From: an uncultured Bacteroidia bacterium | GTDB taxonomy: Bacteria > Bacteroidota > Bacteroidia > J057 > CALAJH01 | Direction of reading: 5' to 3' | DNA: 64,000 bases | NCBI GenBank assembly: GCA_937922655.1 | Contig: CALAJH010000012.1 | Span: 124,001 to 188,000 of the forward strand | Shown here: positions 35,401-43,610 of the stretch, piece after piece | How the letters are laid out: the number at the start of each line of letters is the position of its first letter | How positions within the stretch are numbered: the first letter of the stretch is position 1 | Notes under the pieces: model-generated | Told to the model about the DNA's origin: nothing | Database searches by the model: none | What the model saw: only the letters and a program-made list of their open reading frames with translations | Translations under genes and position numbers: made by a program

Positions 35401-36625
35401 GATAAAACCCGCCCATCCGAAAGTGTGCGCCGGAGAAACGACGATATTAACCGCATCGGGAGCCAATGAATACGTTTGGAAAAACGATGCGGGCGAGGTC
35501 CTTTCGACAAACGATTCTTTAAAATTCGTTCCCGAACGCACGCTGACGATTACGCTTGAAGGTATGGACGTCAACGGTTGCAAAAACGTAGCGCAAACAA
35601 CGATTACCGTGTTGGGGTTGCCCGAAAAGTACGATTTTCCCGATACCGCGGTTTGTCACGGGGAAAGCGTACGCATTTACCCGCATTCCCATGCAGACTT
35701 GCTTTTACGAATATACACTATGCCAACGGGTGGAAAAAGCCTCACTCCCGAACCCGTTCGCTCATGGAATACACCGCCGGTCGAAAGAAAAACAACCTAT
35801 TGGCTGGAAACGGTTCACGAAAGTTGCGTGAGCGCCGGGCGTACGCCGCTAACCATAACGCCGCTGTCGAGGCCGGCGATACCCGATTTTCCCCTTCAAA
35901 CCGTTTGTCGCGGTACGCAAATAAATTTGTCTTTGCCCGACACGTTGTCTTATCGATGGGTCAAAACCGACGGCACGCATGCCTTTACGGGAGCGAATTT
36001 GAGCGTTCTCGCAAACGAATCGTTGTCCTATTTGATTTACGCCGACGACGGAAGATGCGAGCTTTATCGACCCGCCAAAGCGATAATCAACGTTTTTCCC
36101 GAACCCGGATTGGGAATAAGCGTATTTCCCGAAGTCGTTTTTGCGGGAGAAGCCGTCGTATTTACCGCTTACGCGGATACCAACGTCATCGGCTTCGCAT
36201 GGGACGTAAACGGAAATTATTATTTCGGCAATCCGTTTGAATATACGTTTTCGGATTCGGGGGGATACGATTTAAAACTAACGATTTATACGTCGGAGGG
36301 ATGCGTGTATACTTACCAACGAAGCGTGGGCGTGGGTGAACCGAACGTCGTTCCGGGCATTCCCGACGCCTTCACGCCCAACGGAGACGGCATTAACGAC
36401 GTATTCGAGCTTAAATTCCGCAACGCGCCCGTACATTTTGAAATGTGGATATTTGACCGATGGGGTGTACAAATCGCCCACTCCACCCGGCCAAACCCGA
36501 TATGGGACGGACGGCATCCATCGGGAACGCCGGCGCCCGAAGGCGTTTACGCCTACAAAGTCCACTTCGAACTGCCCAACGGATTAAAAGTGGCCAAACA
36601 AGGGACGATTACGCTGCTAAGGTAG
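29486..36625 (+). CDS. Giant Ig-like-repeat surface protein, gliding-type T9SS C-terminus
   Basis: About 2379 residues from ATG 29486, which gives a clean signal peptide ending at LHAQ; the ORF-track TTG at 29372 would bury it. Residues about 25-200 form a jelly-roll-like N-terminal domain with conserved cysteines (CINAIPVCQMSYY). An SbsA/Ig-like module with VTDICGNAA follows. Then 23-25 units of about 75 residues occur, each with a [VIL]C-x-G-x-[ST] strand, SASGA-x-x-Y-x-WSP-x-x-GLN, TTTYTVTG and an NGC turn, so about two cysteines per unit. A PKD-like domain precedes the type B (CHU_C) domain with FTPNGDGINDVF, WIFDRWG and the ending GTITLLR. It is probably an adhesin or sheath protein exported by T9SS and kept at the surface. 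Confidence 0.92.
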   Translation: MAETWKFVLPFFALFFFFELHAQTNPAPEQDCINAIPVCQMSYYQPNSYIGVGNIPGELPQGGCLAVNERHGAWYIFTVAQEGFLNFEITPNNLNDDYDWAVYNLTHHSCSDIRLNLSLQVSCNYSGQRGVTGTRFGATSNSQGSGGTRFNAPIPVQVGETYVLYVSNFSQTQYGYTLDFGTSTAVITDVVPPSFVGVDSPVPCGSNQITVHFGENILCGSVQPSDFTLSGGGVNYTITAVAAECVFNDERSYAQTFVLTVNPPLMQSGALTIHLVGEVTDICGNAAAAVSFPFSLSVDLPLSVTPENPSICTGNSVVLNASGASIYNWAPAVGLSQTTGAVVTAAPSQTTTYTLYGTQNGCTDNEVFTLTVHPNPTVNVSPPSSVVCIGDSVTLTASGAVNYLWNPAVGLNTNEGSTVVASPQNSTVYTVTATDANGCVATRTVLVSTLVAPFINATTQQPSICAGTSTTLNVVGGTNYQWSPATGLNTSAGATVVASPTETTTYTVTGVNPANQCPGWDTITVFVRQPPLLAFEPTEATICAGASVNLSASGATTYTWSPSTGLNTTNGPNVVASPTQSRTYTVVAAGNGCTVVGTVAVNVVSNPAVNVSPANPTVCEGESIILTASGAAEYVWSPSIGLNTSAGATVVAQPSTTTTYTVRGINGDCVGERTVTVNVASPPVIDATAPQNNVCSGNAITLNASGGTNYVWQPGGATGPNITVNPSQTTTFTVTGTNLAGNCTASDTFTVFVRENSQVVVNPPGVTLCSGAAQTLTASGAQIYSWSPATGLSQTTGPSVTASPSQTTAYTVTGISNGCTTQAVVVVVVTGATVTVNQPEAICPGQSATLSASGAATYSWQPPTGLNATTGPNVVATPSQTTTYTVTGISGGCTSQATVTVVVNPGSAVTVNQPEAICPGQSTTLSASGAATYSWQPSTGLNTTVGPNVVATPTQTTTYTVTGISGGCTSQATVTVTVLNVGGLSVTQPGGPICAGESTTLIATGAQNYSWQPPTGLNNTTTSVVVASPSQTTTYTVTGTTGNCTSTTTVTVQVGAAANVNVLPNNPTICQGESVTLTAEGATSYTWSPATGLNTTTGATVIASPTQTTQYMLTAIAGGCVTVRLITVTVVSPQSISVFPSEPTICIGGSVSLAATGGQTYTWSPALGLSSTTGSSVNANPNQTTVYTVTAVTAQGCTTSRTVTVQVVAQLNVSISPQNPSFCQGQNIVLTASGASHYSWSPAAGLSSTTGAVVTCNTPTTRTYTVTGTSGGCSSQAFVTVTVHPYPNPQIGASSTQLCEGESANLSASGTGVFSWSPATGLNTTTGPNVVANPAQTTTYTLTVEANGCTSERTIDITVRPRPNVSVTPALSTVCANGTTTLSASGAQSYVWSPATGLNTTTGPNVVASPTQTTVYTVTGTDVHGCASTASATVAITPLPVLSISPANPVRCANGDGLTLNVSGGAQYVWQPAIGLNTTTGSVVVAAPNQTTTYTVRNTTPGCETQTTVTVTVYPQPSLTVTPSSVELCSGETAVLTASGTATTYIWSPPAGLNTTSGTTVVANPTQSTVYTLTAIANACTTLREIPVLVKPDINLFAVPQATGICRGNETEVVVTGAQNYSWQPTAGVAQLGPGTYRLSPLSTTTYTLTGTSSGCSAQTTLSITVDEPVNVSVNGPNQPICPGTSVNLIASGNATTFLWQPSAGLNTVTGTDVVATPNQTTTYTVRAFSTNGYCVSEATVTVSVVPTPAIVPSIPPPSLCKGQSVAVSLSGATNYVWNPPVHQNGNYLLSPTETTVYTVSGISENGCSVSLEYPVTVNPLPEVGVAAEKTTLCVGESVHLTASGAQTYQWYRGGHIHTGSGIVVRPHTSTTYTVVGVDENACEDTAQISITVHPRPLIVAQTPEAVCAGQKTIILAIGADVYRVLPNGPPGNPAEFVPTTSGFYSLEGTDANGCKDTVAVYVRINPLPVLTIKPAHPKVCAGETTILTASGANEYVWKNDAGEVLSTNDSLKFVPERTLTITLEGMDVNGCKNVAQTTITVLGLPEKYDFPDTAVCHGESVRIYPHSHADLLLRIYTMPTGGKSLTPEPVRSWNTPPVERKTTYWLETVHESCVSAGRTPLTITPLSRPAIPDFPLQTVCRGTQINLSLPDTLSYRWVKTDGTHAFTGANLSVLANESLSYLIYADDGRCELYRPAKAIINVFPEPGLGISVFPEVVFAGEAVVFTAYADTNVIGFAWDVNGNYYFGNPFEYTFSDSGGYDLKLTIYTSEGCVYTYQRSVGVGEPNVVPGIPDAFTPNGDGINDVFELKFRNAPVHFEMWIFDRWGVQIAHSTRPNPIWDGRHPSGTPAPEGVYAYKVHFELPNGLKVAKQGTITLLR
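30400..35610 (+). repeat. Tandem Ig-like repeat array inside the giant gene
   Basis: About 23 in-frame units of roughly 220-230 bp. Adjacent units are usually only moderately alike in DNA, but two neighbours (starting near 31985 and 32210, period 225 bp) are almost identical over their whole length. The tgcaacgggattgaatacgacgacggg block also recurs near 33437 and 33666. This indicates recent unit duplication or gene conversion. Confidence 0.85.
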
Positions 36626-36721
36626 CCCAAACGCACACGTTTTAATTAATTTATGAGCGGCAGAGACAAACAACGTACAAACGATGGTTTGTTTTCACAT
36701 CAAAAGCCGTAATTTCGTATT

Positions 36722-37591
36722 TTGATTTGGGAAAAAGTGGAACAGAAAAAAATCGCGTCCTTCGATGGCGCCACGCTCTTCACGATGCACGTTGCGGCGC
36801 AGAAGCGTTGCGAATCGGAAAACTTTGGCGCCGAGCCGGTGATATTTTGGGTTCACGGCGCTTTTGAACACGCCGACAGATATTTGGAGGCGGCCAAACA
36901 TTTTGCCCGTTTGGGCTTTCACTCGGTGCTCTTTGATTTGAGAGGCCACGGGCGTTCGGGCGGAGGGAAAATGGTACTGGGCGACTTTTCGGAATATTTG
37001 CGCGACCTAACGGCAACCGTCCATCATTGGCGCGACAAATTTTCGGGAAAAGCCGTGCTTTTCGGACACTCGATGGGCGGATTGGTCGTTATACGCCACC
37101 GCCAAGTCTTTCCGGACGTCGTCGCCGACCTCAAATGCACCGTCCTGACTTCGCCGTTTTTGGGAGTGAAGGTGAAATTACCCAAATGGAAAACGACGCT
37201 CTCCAAAGTGGCGGTGTCGGTCTATCCCAAATTGGCCGTACCGACGGATTTGGACGCCAATCTAATATCCCACGACCCGACCGTCGTACGCGCCTACCAA
37301 ACCGACCCGCTCATTCGTCGCAAAACCACCGCGGGATGGTTCGAACAGATTCTCAAAAACATCAATCTTGCATTCGCGCAAGCGGCTAAAATCAACGGCG
37401 ACGTCCATTTTTTTGTCGCGGGAGACGACGGCTTGGTCGACGCGCAAAAAACCGTCGAATTTTATGAAAAGATTTCTTCTTCGGTCGTCAAATCCATTCG
37501 CGTTTACGACGGTTTTTATCACGAAATACTTAACGAAACCCCGGAACGCCGCGCCGTTGTCTTTCAAGACATAGAAAAACTGTTGTGCTGA
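36722..37591 (+). CDS. Alpha/beta hydrolase (monoacylglycerol lipase-like)
   Basis: 289 residues, cytosolic, no signal peptide. The fold and motifs match monoacylglycerol lipase/lysophospholipase-type hydrolases: an oxyanion-loop region VHGAFEHADRY, nucleophile elbow FGHSMGG (Ser about 114), acidic residue in GDDGLVD (about 238) and the catalytic His in FYHEILNE. The substrate is probably an acylglycerol or lysolipid. There is no ATG at the N-terminus; translation must begin at TTG 36722 or GTG 36737, because homology already covers the FDGATLF strand. It stands between the giant gene and the TonB locus and has a weak downstream hairpin. Confidence 0.85.
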   Translation: MIWEKVEQKKIASFDGATLFTMHVAAQKRCESENFGAEPVIFWVHGAFEHADRYLEAAKHFARLGFHSVLFDLRGHGRSGGGKMVLGDFSEYLRDLTATVHHWRDKFSGKAVLFGHSMGGLVVIRHRQVFPDVVADLKCTVLTSPFLGVKVKLPKWKTTLSKVAVSVYPKLAVPTDLDANLISHDPTVVRAYQTDPLIRRKTTAGWFEQILKNINLAFAQAAKINGDVHFFVAGDDGLVDAQKTVEFYEKISSSVVKSIRVYDGFYHEILNETPERRAVVFQDIEKLLC

Positions 37592-37597
37592 TACTTT

Positions 37598-37620
37598 TTT
37601 GGCTAAAAAAAAATGCCAAA
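37598..37620 (+). terminator. Weak hairpin after the hydrolase gene
   Basis: TTTGGC-N11-GCCAAA followed by TTTAAAATT, 6 nt after the hydrolase stop. The stem is short and AT-rich and the U-tract poor, so this is tentative. Confidence 0.3.
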
Positions 37621-37648
37621 TTTAAAATTCAATAACACTAAATGAATA

Positions 37649-37656
37649 TATATTTG
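37649..37656 (+). promoter_or_regulatory. Second -7-like box upstream of the TonB locus
   Basis: TATATTTG is a full -7 match, but no -33 lies at the expected spacing. If used, it would give a leader of about 90 nt. Confidence 0.35.
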
Positions 37657-37703
37657 CGAAATTCGTTCGCCGTTTGAATCAATGTTACATTAATCCATCG
37701 TTT

Positions 37704-37734
37704 TTTTAAGAGTAAAGGACCACGACTATATTTG
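37704..37734 (+). promoter_or_regulatory. Promoter for the TonB-PhoX locus
   Basis: A T-rich -33 (TTTT at 37704), a 19-nt spacer and TATATTTG (37727-37734). The predicted transcription start lies about 10 nt before the TTG start codon of the receptor gene. Confidence 0.5.
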
Positions 37735-37751
37735 CACCAAATACTTCTTAC

Positions 37752-40538
37752 TTGTCTCATCTATTTTTCGCGCTTGCGGTCTTGTTTTTCAACGTCAAGG
37801 CCCAAACGACGGCCAAAATTGAGGGTCGAATCATCGACGACGCGAGCGGCGAGGAACTTGTCGGTGTAGCGGCGTCCGTGGGCACGCGGGGAACGTACTC
37901 CGACGAAAACGGATACTACTTTATTTCGGGACTTGCTCCCGGAAAGGCGTTCGTCAAGTTTTCGATGCAGGGTTACCGCCCCGATTCGGTCGAGGTGGAA
38001 TTGGAGGGGGGAAAAACCTTGGTTTTGAATTTTCGGATGGCAAGTGCGGATGTTGAATTGGGCGAGGTGCGAATTGTAGCCGAACGAGCGACGCTGGAAG
38101 CAACCGACGTTTCAACGGTATCGTTGATGCGTATGGAAAACAAGGCGGTCGTGGCGCTGAGCAAACAACAAATTGCGAGGACGCAAGACCGTGACGCGGC
38201 CCAAGTAATGCGCCGAATACCCGGTTTGTCGCTCAACGGCGGACGATTTGTGTTGGTGCGCGGCCTAAACGAACGCTATAACGCCGTACTGCTCAACGGT
38301 GCGCTTGCGCCATCGGCCGAGGCCGACGTCAAGGCGTTCTCGTTCGACGCCGTTTCGGCGGGCGCCATCGAACGAATCGTTGTGGCCAAGTCCCCATCCC
38401 CCGAACTTCCCGGAGAATTTGCCGGCGGCGTGATACAAATACAAACCCTTTCCATCCCCGAAAGAAACGTGCTTGAAATCGGCTACGGCTTGTTTTTCCG
38501 AGAAGGCACGAGCTTCGCAAGCTTTTATACCGACCCCGCCTCCAACTTGGACGCGTCGGCGGGCGACTTCGGCCGACGCGCTTTGCCCCGGGATTTTCCC
38601 TCCGACCTCAAAACCATCGGCCTTCCCGAACGGACGGCGGCCTCCCGACGTCTCAATAACGCATGGACGCCGCGAAAAACCGTCGCGGGTCCCGACCATC
38701 GTTTCAATTTTCTCTTCGCCCGTAATTTTTCCACGTCCCGCGACGTCAAATTTTCCGTTACCACCGCCGTCAATTATTCGTTTTCCCACGTTCACTTTAA
38801 GGCGTTGCGGGTAAACTACCAAAGTCCCGACGAGGGAACGTTCGAGGCCGACACCGCCAACGTTTTCGACGACCGACAGTACAACCGCAACGCCCGCATG
38901 GGCTTGGTACATCAATGGACGGCAAAATTCAACCCGAGTCATTCCGCAACGCTCAATATATTGTACAACCGTTCGGGTTTGGGAGAGGTTACGTTGCGCA
39001 ATACGCGACAAGTACAGCGGGGCAATGAACAATACAACGTCAATTTGCGTTATTTGGGAAGGGATTTGCTTTCGATAACGGCGGGGATGCGTCATTACTT
39101 GAACGACGACCGGCTTCAAATACGCTGGCAAGGGTTTGCCTCGGGTTTTTGGGCCAGCGAACCCGACAACCGGCGAATGGCGTACGTGCGTCCTTTGGGT
39201 TCGAGCGACGCCTTCCGATTTTCGCCCGGTTTGCCCAACATCAACAACGGCGGACGCTTTTGGGCCAAAATCAACGAAACGACGTTCGGCGCCCAAGCCG
39301 ACGTCGAATATGTATTACGCAAAGAGTCCGAACGCAAAAAAGCCCTCGTCCTCAAAGCGGGCCTGCTTTATCAGGAAAAAATACGTTCGTTCTCGGCACG
39401 CTGGGGGTCGTACAACCGGTCGAAAACAACGGGTACCCCCCGCTTCGACGGTAATCTGGTATTTTTGCCCCTCGAAACGATATTCGCACCCGAAAACGTC
39501 AACGACACCACCGGCTACGTTTTCAACGAAGGAACACGCAAAGCCGACGCCTACTCGGCGTCCAACCGACTCGTTGGGGCTTACGCGATGTTGGATTGGC
39601 CGGTGAGCCGACGGCTTCTGGTCTCCGGTGGAATACGTGCGGAATTCAACCGTCAGGCTTTGAACAGTTGGGACGTCAATTCCCATCCGATTGCCGTTGC
39701 CAACCCCATTTTTAGTCCGTTGCCTTCGGTAAACGCCACGCTCTATTTGCCGAAAAACCAACAGCTTCGTGCGGGGATGGGTCTTACGCTTAATCGCCCC
39801 GAATTTCGCGAATTTGCCCCGTTCCCCTATTACGACTATTACCTCAACCTCAATATTTACGGCAATCCGAATTTAAAAACGCCGTCGGTTTTCAACGCCG
39901 ATCTACGTTGGGAATGGTACCCGGCGCCGGGGGAATTGATTACCGCGGGCGTGTTTGCCAAACAATTTTTCAATCCCATCGAATGGTACTTTATCCCCGG
40001 GGTGTCGGGCAACGACTTCACTTTCGACAACGCCGCCGGCGCCACCAATTTCGGGGGCGAAATAGACGCTAGAAAATCATTTAAGCCGGCAAAAAATCAT
40101 GTGCTCACGCTCGTGGCCAACGCCACTTACACTTACGGAAGAGTCAATCTGGGCAGCCGCGCCGTAGCCCAAAACCCCGATAGGATTATGCAAGGACTTT
40201 CGCCGTTTCTGGTCAATGCGGGTCTGATATACGAACATCAAAGCATTGGTTTGGAGGCGGGCGTTTTCTACAACGTTTTCGGCAAAAGATTGTTCATCGT
40301 GGGGTCTTACGACAATCCCGACGCCTATGAAATGCCTCGTCACGAAACGGACTTGGTCGTTACGCAAAAAATATTCAAGCGTTGGAACGTACGTTTTTCC
40401 GTTCAAGACATATTCAATCAGGCGTTTTGGGTCGTCAAAGACCAAAACCTCAACGGCAAATACGACGACCGCGACGACGACTTTATCAAGTTCAGACAAG
40501 GAAGGTATTACGGATTAAGTCTAAACTTTACGCTATGA
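37752..40538 (+). CDS. TonB-dependent outer-membrane receptor
   Basis: 928 residues. A signal peptide (about 1-18, ending NVKAQ) is followed by a carboxypeptidase-regulatory-like domain (about 20-100; EGRIIDDASGEELVGVAASV), a plug (about 125-235; VMRRIPGLSLNGGRFVLVRGLNERYNAVLLNG) and a 22-strand-type barrel ending in GLSLNFTL with a terminal hydrophobic residue. The only usable start is TTG 37752, since upstream codons run into a stop without ATG or GTG. It imports a ligand too large for porins using TonB energy. The PhoX-like gene two positions downstream suggests a phosphorus-containing or calcium-bound ligand. It overlaps the lipoprotein gene by ATGA. Confidence 0.92.
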   Translation: MSHLFFALAVLFFNVKAQTTAKIEGRIIDDASGEELVGVAASVGTRGTYSDENGYYFISGLAPGKAFVKFSMQGYRPDSVEVELEGGKTLVLNFRMASADVELGEVRIVAERATLEATDVSTVSLMRMENKAVVALSKQQIARTQDRDAAQVMRRIPGLSLNGGRFVLVRGLNERYNAVLLNGALAPSAEADVKAFSFDAVSAGAIERIVVAKSPSPELPGEFAGGVIQIQTLSIPERNVLEIGYGLFFREGTSFASFYTDPASNLDASAGDFGRRALPRDFPSDLKTIGLPERTAASRRLNNAWTPRKTVAGPDHRFNFLFARNFSTSRDVKFSVTTAVNYSFSHVHFKALRVNYQSPDEGTFEADTANVFDDRQYNRNARMGLVHQWTAKFNPSHSATLNILYNRSGLGEVTLRNTRQVQRGNEQYNVNLRYLGRDLLSITAGMRHYLNDDRLQIRWQGFASGFWASEPDNRRMAYVRPLGSSDAFRFSPGLPNINNGGRFWAKINETTFGAQADVEYVLRKESERKKALVLKAGLLYQEKIRSFSARWGSYNRSKTTGTPRFDGNLVFLPLETIFAPENVNDTTGYVFNEGTRKADAYSASNRLVGAYAMLDWPVSRRLLVSGGIRAEFNRQALNSWDVNSHPIAVANPIFSPLPSVNATLYLPKNQQLRAGMGLTLNRPEFREFAPFPYYDYYLNLNIYGNPNLKTPSVFNADLRWEWYPAPGELITAGVFAKQFFNPIEWYFIPGVSGNDFTFDNAAGATNFGGEIDARKSFKPAKNHVLTLVANATYTYGRVNLGSRAVAQNPDRIMQGLSPFLVNAGLIYEHQSIGLEAGVFYNVFGKRLFIVGSYDNPDAYEMPRHETDLVVTQKIFKRWNVRFSVQDIFNQAFWVVKDQNLNGKYDDRDDDFIKFRQGRYYGLSLNFTL

Positions 40539-41908
40539 AATATTGGATATCGGCATGCGTGCTGGCGCTGGCGCTCGCCGGGTGCAAAAAAAACGAGGAA
40601 CCCCCGAAAAAAGACGACAACGCCGGTACCGGCGAAACGATAACGCTTTCGGGCAATATTTCCGAAAACCTTACCCTTTTGGCTCGAAACCGATACATGC
40701 TCAACGGTTTCGTTTACGTCAAGCCCGGTGTAACCCTTACCATTGAACCCGGAACGGTAATCATGGGGGTGTTGAACACCAAAGCGGCGTTGATTATCGA
40801 GCGCGGGGCGAAAATCATGGCCGAGGGTACGCGCGAAAAACCGATTGTTTTTACTTCGGCCAAAGCGCCGGGCGAAAGAAGTTACGGCGACTGGGGCGGA
40901 CTCATCGTTTGCGGACGCGCGCCCATCAACGTTCCGGGAAACGAGGCCGTCGTTGAAGGCGGAACGGACGCCCTCTTCGGCGGCGACGACCCCGAAGACG
41001 ACTCGGGCGTCATTAAATACGTACGCATCGAGTTTGCGGGCATCGAGTTCGTTACGTTTCAAGAAATCAATGGTCTGACGCTCGCCGGCGTGGGCAAAAA
41101 AACCGTCGTCGAATACGTTCAAGTTTCTTATTCCGGCGACGACGCCTTCGAATGCTTCGGCGGAACGGTCAATGCCAAACATTTGGTTGCGTTCAAGACG
41201 TGGGACGACGATTTCGATACCGATTTGGGATACACGGGCAAAATGCAGTTTTTAGTTGCGGTACGCGACCCGATGCAGGCCGACGTTTCCAATTCCAACG
41301 GCATCGAATCCGATAACGACCCCAACGGCACCGCCTCCCAACCCTATACTCAACCCGTCTACTCGAACTTGAGTCTGTTCGGTCCCCTGCCCGACGAATC
41401 GTACAAAAATATTTACGACACCCAACATCGCCGGGGCGTATGGATTCAAAACCGAAGCAAGGCCGGCGTATTCAACTCGGTGGTGGCGGGTTGGCCCGTC
41501 GGTTTGCAAATCGACGGGCGCTACACCGCCGAATCGGCCCGCAACGGCGAAATCGCCTTCCAAAACAACGTTTTGTCCGGCGTGCGAAAAGACGAAACCC
41601 ATTACGGCTTTTATTACTCGATTCCATCGAGCCAATTCGACATCAAAGCTTGGGCGGCACAGAACGCCACAGGCGTGGACACGTTTAACCTGAATTCCGA
41701 TTTGAAAATTTCCGACCCCTTCAACTTGGACGGGCCGAACTTTTTGCCGCAGCCGGGAAGTCCCGCGCTCTCGGGCGCAAATTTTACGCATTCCAAACTT
41801 CAAGACCCGTTCTTTGAAAAAGTCAATTATCGCGGCGCCTTCGGCAGCGAAGATTGGACGGCGGGATGGACCAATTTCAACCCTCAAAACACCAATTACA
41901 ATCCATAA
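40535..41908 (+). CDS. Beta-helix lipoprotein partner of the TonB receptor
   Basis: 457 residues from ATG 40535; the longer ORF-track version reads back through the receptor gene. The signal ends at the lipobox LALAGC (Cys about 16), followed by an acidic/Lys linker. The body has rising beta-helix turns: TLTIEPGTVIMG, AALIIERGAKIMAEGT, PIVFTSAKAPGERSYGDWGGL, a GGDDPEDDSGVIKYVRIEFAGIEF segment, and a C-terminal PGSPALSGA. Bacteroidota encode similar lipoproteins beside TonB receptors, where SusD-like proteins would be expected in glycan loci. It is probably a surface ligand-capture or processing partner. ATGA coupling to the receptor and a 3-nt gap to the PhoX-like gene argue for one transcript. 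Confidence 0.8.
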   Translation: MKYWISACVLALALAGCKKNEEPPKKDDNAGTGETITLSGNISENLTLLARNRYMLNGFVYVKPGVTLTIEPGTVIMGVLNTKAALIIERGAKIMAEGTREKPIVFTSAKAPGERSYGDWGGLIVCGRAPINVPGNEAVVEGGTDALFGGDDPEDDSGVIKYVRIEFAGIEFVTFQEINGLTLAGVGKKTVVEYVQVSYSGDDAFECFGGTVNAKHLVAFKTWDDDFDTDLGYTGKMQFLVAVRDPMQADVSNSNGIESDNDPNGTASQPYTQPVYSNLSLFGPLPDESYKNIYDTQHRRGVWIQNRSKAGVFNSVVAGWPVGLQIDGRYTAESARNGEIAFQNNVLSGVRKDETHYGFYYSIPSSQFDIKAWAAQNATGVDTFNLNSDLKISDPFNLDGPNFLPQPGSPALSGANFTHSKLQDPFFEKVNYRGAFGSEDWTAGWTNFNPQNTNYNP

Positions 41909-41911
41909 AAA

Positions 41912-43525
41912 ATGAAGTATTTATTGGCATTGACGACCCTTTTGCCGCTATGGGCATACGGTCAAAAGTTTTCGGAGTTTAGTACGCTCCTCGCGCCGCG
42001 GCAGAACGACACGGTGCAGTTTCCTAGCTCCACGCACGCGTTTCAACACATTATTTCCGCCGGCGAACCGCTGACCATGGGCGGAACCAAAGGAGCGCAA
42101 AGCGATTTCACGGGTTACGTACCCATCAACGGAAGTTCGCGACACGGATATCTGTGCATCAACAGCGAAAGCTTCAGCTTCGGTTTAACGGGTTCGGGGG
42201 GGGTGTGCATCCTCGAAATCAAATATGATTCGACGGAAAAAGCGTGGAAAACGCTTAATTCCCGCAATGTAAACTTTGGTGCGTTGAACGGAACGCTGGC
42301 CAACTGTTCGGGCGCCGTCACTCCGTGGGGAACCGTCATTTCATGCGAAGAATTGAAAGTGGCCTTGGACGGCAACGGCGACGGTTACCACGACTTCGGA
42401 TGGTGCGTTGAAATCGACCCCGCAACGGCGACGGTCATCGACCAAGACGGCGACGGCAAACCCGACAAACTCTGGAAATTCGGTTCGATGGCCCACGAAA
42501 ACGTTTCCATTCCTTACGACAGTCTAACGTATTATTACGGCGAAGACAACACCCTCACCGGACAAGACAATTTCGTCTATAAGTTCGTGGCCGACGAAAA
42601 AATGAAGCTCGGCTCGGGCAAACTTTACGCCTTGAAAAAAACGGGCGAAACCACCGGCGAGTGGGTACAAATCCCCAACAACACCAAAGCCGAATGCAAC
42701 AACACCATTCAACTCGCCAAGAACGCGGGCGCATGGTACCTTCCCCGCGTCGAAGACGTCGAATTTAACCCCGTCGACGGAAAGGTTTACGTGGCTTCAA
42801 CCGACCTTAACCAAGTCATTCGTTTTAAGGACGACGGCGCGACGGTTTCCGAAATCGAAGTGTATTTGGACAACCTCGACTATGAAATCGCCCCGGGCAT
42901 CGTGGCCACGTTCACCAAACCCGACAATCTTACCTTTGACAAAGACGGCAATCTGTACGTTTTGCAAGACGGGGGCTTCAACTACATTTGGTTCGTGGAT
43001 AAAAACCACACGCCGCAAAATCCCAAAGTATCGATTTTCGCCTGCGTGCCGCGCAACGCCGAACCTACGGGGCTAACCTTCACCCCCGACGGCATGTTTG
43101 GTTTTTGGTCGGTGCAACACCCGTCCGAGGCCTTGAATGCCATTCAAATCGATGCGGCGGGAAAAGAAGTCAAATACAATCGGGACGTAACGATGGTCAT
43201 GGCGCTCAAAGAACACCTAGGCACGGGCGCCACCGCACGCGCCCAACCCAAACCCGCCATCGTTGCCTCGCTTGGCGCATTTCCCAATCCCGTTTCCGAC
43301 GAACTGACCCTCGTAGTGGAATCGCTCAAAAGCGTTGAAGCGACGATTGAAGTGTGTGCGAGCGTCGGAACGACGGTACGGACTTTCAAACACAAACTCG
43401 TTCCCGGAACGAACGAAATCATCATACCTTTCTCCGATTATCCGAGGGATTTGTATTATTTGGTGGTTCGTGCGGAAAAAGACGCCGTTTCGACCAAAGT
43501 GCTCAAATCCGAAGAGAGAAAATAA
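41912..43525 (+). CDS. PhoX-like phosphatase (DUF839) with T9SS sorting domain
   Basis: 537 residues. Signal peptide to about 18 (LWAYGQ). The body matches PhoX, a calcium/iron alkaline phosphatase: NCSGAVTPWGTVISCEE is the hallmark, joined by GSMAHENV, DNFVYKFVA, LPRVEDVEFNPVDGKVYVASTD and a PDNLTFDKDGNLYVLQDGG segment. The C-terminal 80 residues form a type A T9SS domain (FPNPVSDELTLVVES ... PRDLYYLVVRAE). Typical PhoX proteins leave by the Tat route with a twin-arginine signal; here the signal is Sec-like and export is by T9SS, so the enzyme should be surface-exposed or released. It probably frees phosphate from organic esters for uptake. Confidence 0.85.
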   Translation: MKYLLALTTLLPLWAYGQKFSEFSTLLAPRQNDTVQFPSSTHAFQHIISAGEPLTMGGTKGAQSDFTGYVPINGSSRHGYLCINSESFSFGLTGSGGVCILEIKYDSTEKAWKTLNSRNVNFGALNGTLANCSGAVTPWGTVISCEELKVALDGNGDGYHDFGWCVEIDPATATVIDQDGDGKPDKLWKFGSMAHENVSIPYDSLTYYYGEDNTLTGQDNFVYKFVADEKMKLGSGKLYALKKTGETTGEWVQIPNNTKAECNNTIQLAKNAGAWYLPRVEDVEFNPVDGKVYVASTDLNQVIRFKDDGATVSEIEVYLDNLDYEIAPGIVATFTKPDNLTFDKDGNLYVLQDGGFNYIWFVDKNHTPQNPKVSIFACVPRNAEPTGLTFTPDGMFGFWSVQHPSEALNAIQIDAAGKEVKYNRDVTMVMALKEHLGTGATARAQPKPAIVASLGAFPNPVSDELTLVVESLKSVEATIEVCASVGTTVRTFKHKLVPGTNEIIIPFSDYPRDLYYLVVRAEKDAVSTKVLKSEERK

Positions 43526-43610
43526 AAGTCGAACCGGCGAGGCCGTTGCCGGACACGACTCAAAATCGGGTTTTACGTTACGTACACATATTACACGCAT
43601 TTTAAGGTTT

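Noticed and set aside
30400-35610. Regular repeats considered as a CRISPR array
   Set aside because: The unit length of about 225 bp, the open frame and the protein-level pattern show coding Ig-like repeats.
38265-39296. 343-residue minus-strand ORF
   Set aside because: Antisense to the TonB receptor and lacking any recognisable domain.
40382-40534. N-terminal extension of the beta-helix lipoprotein
   Set aside because: This stretch is the end of the TonB receptor in another frame; the lipoprotein signal starts at 40535.
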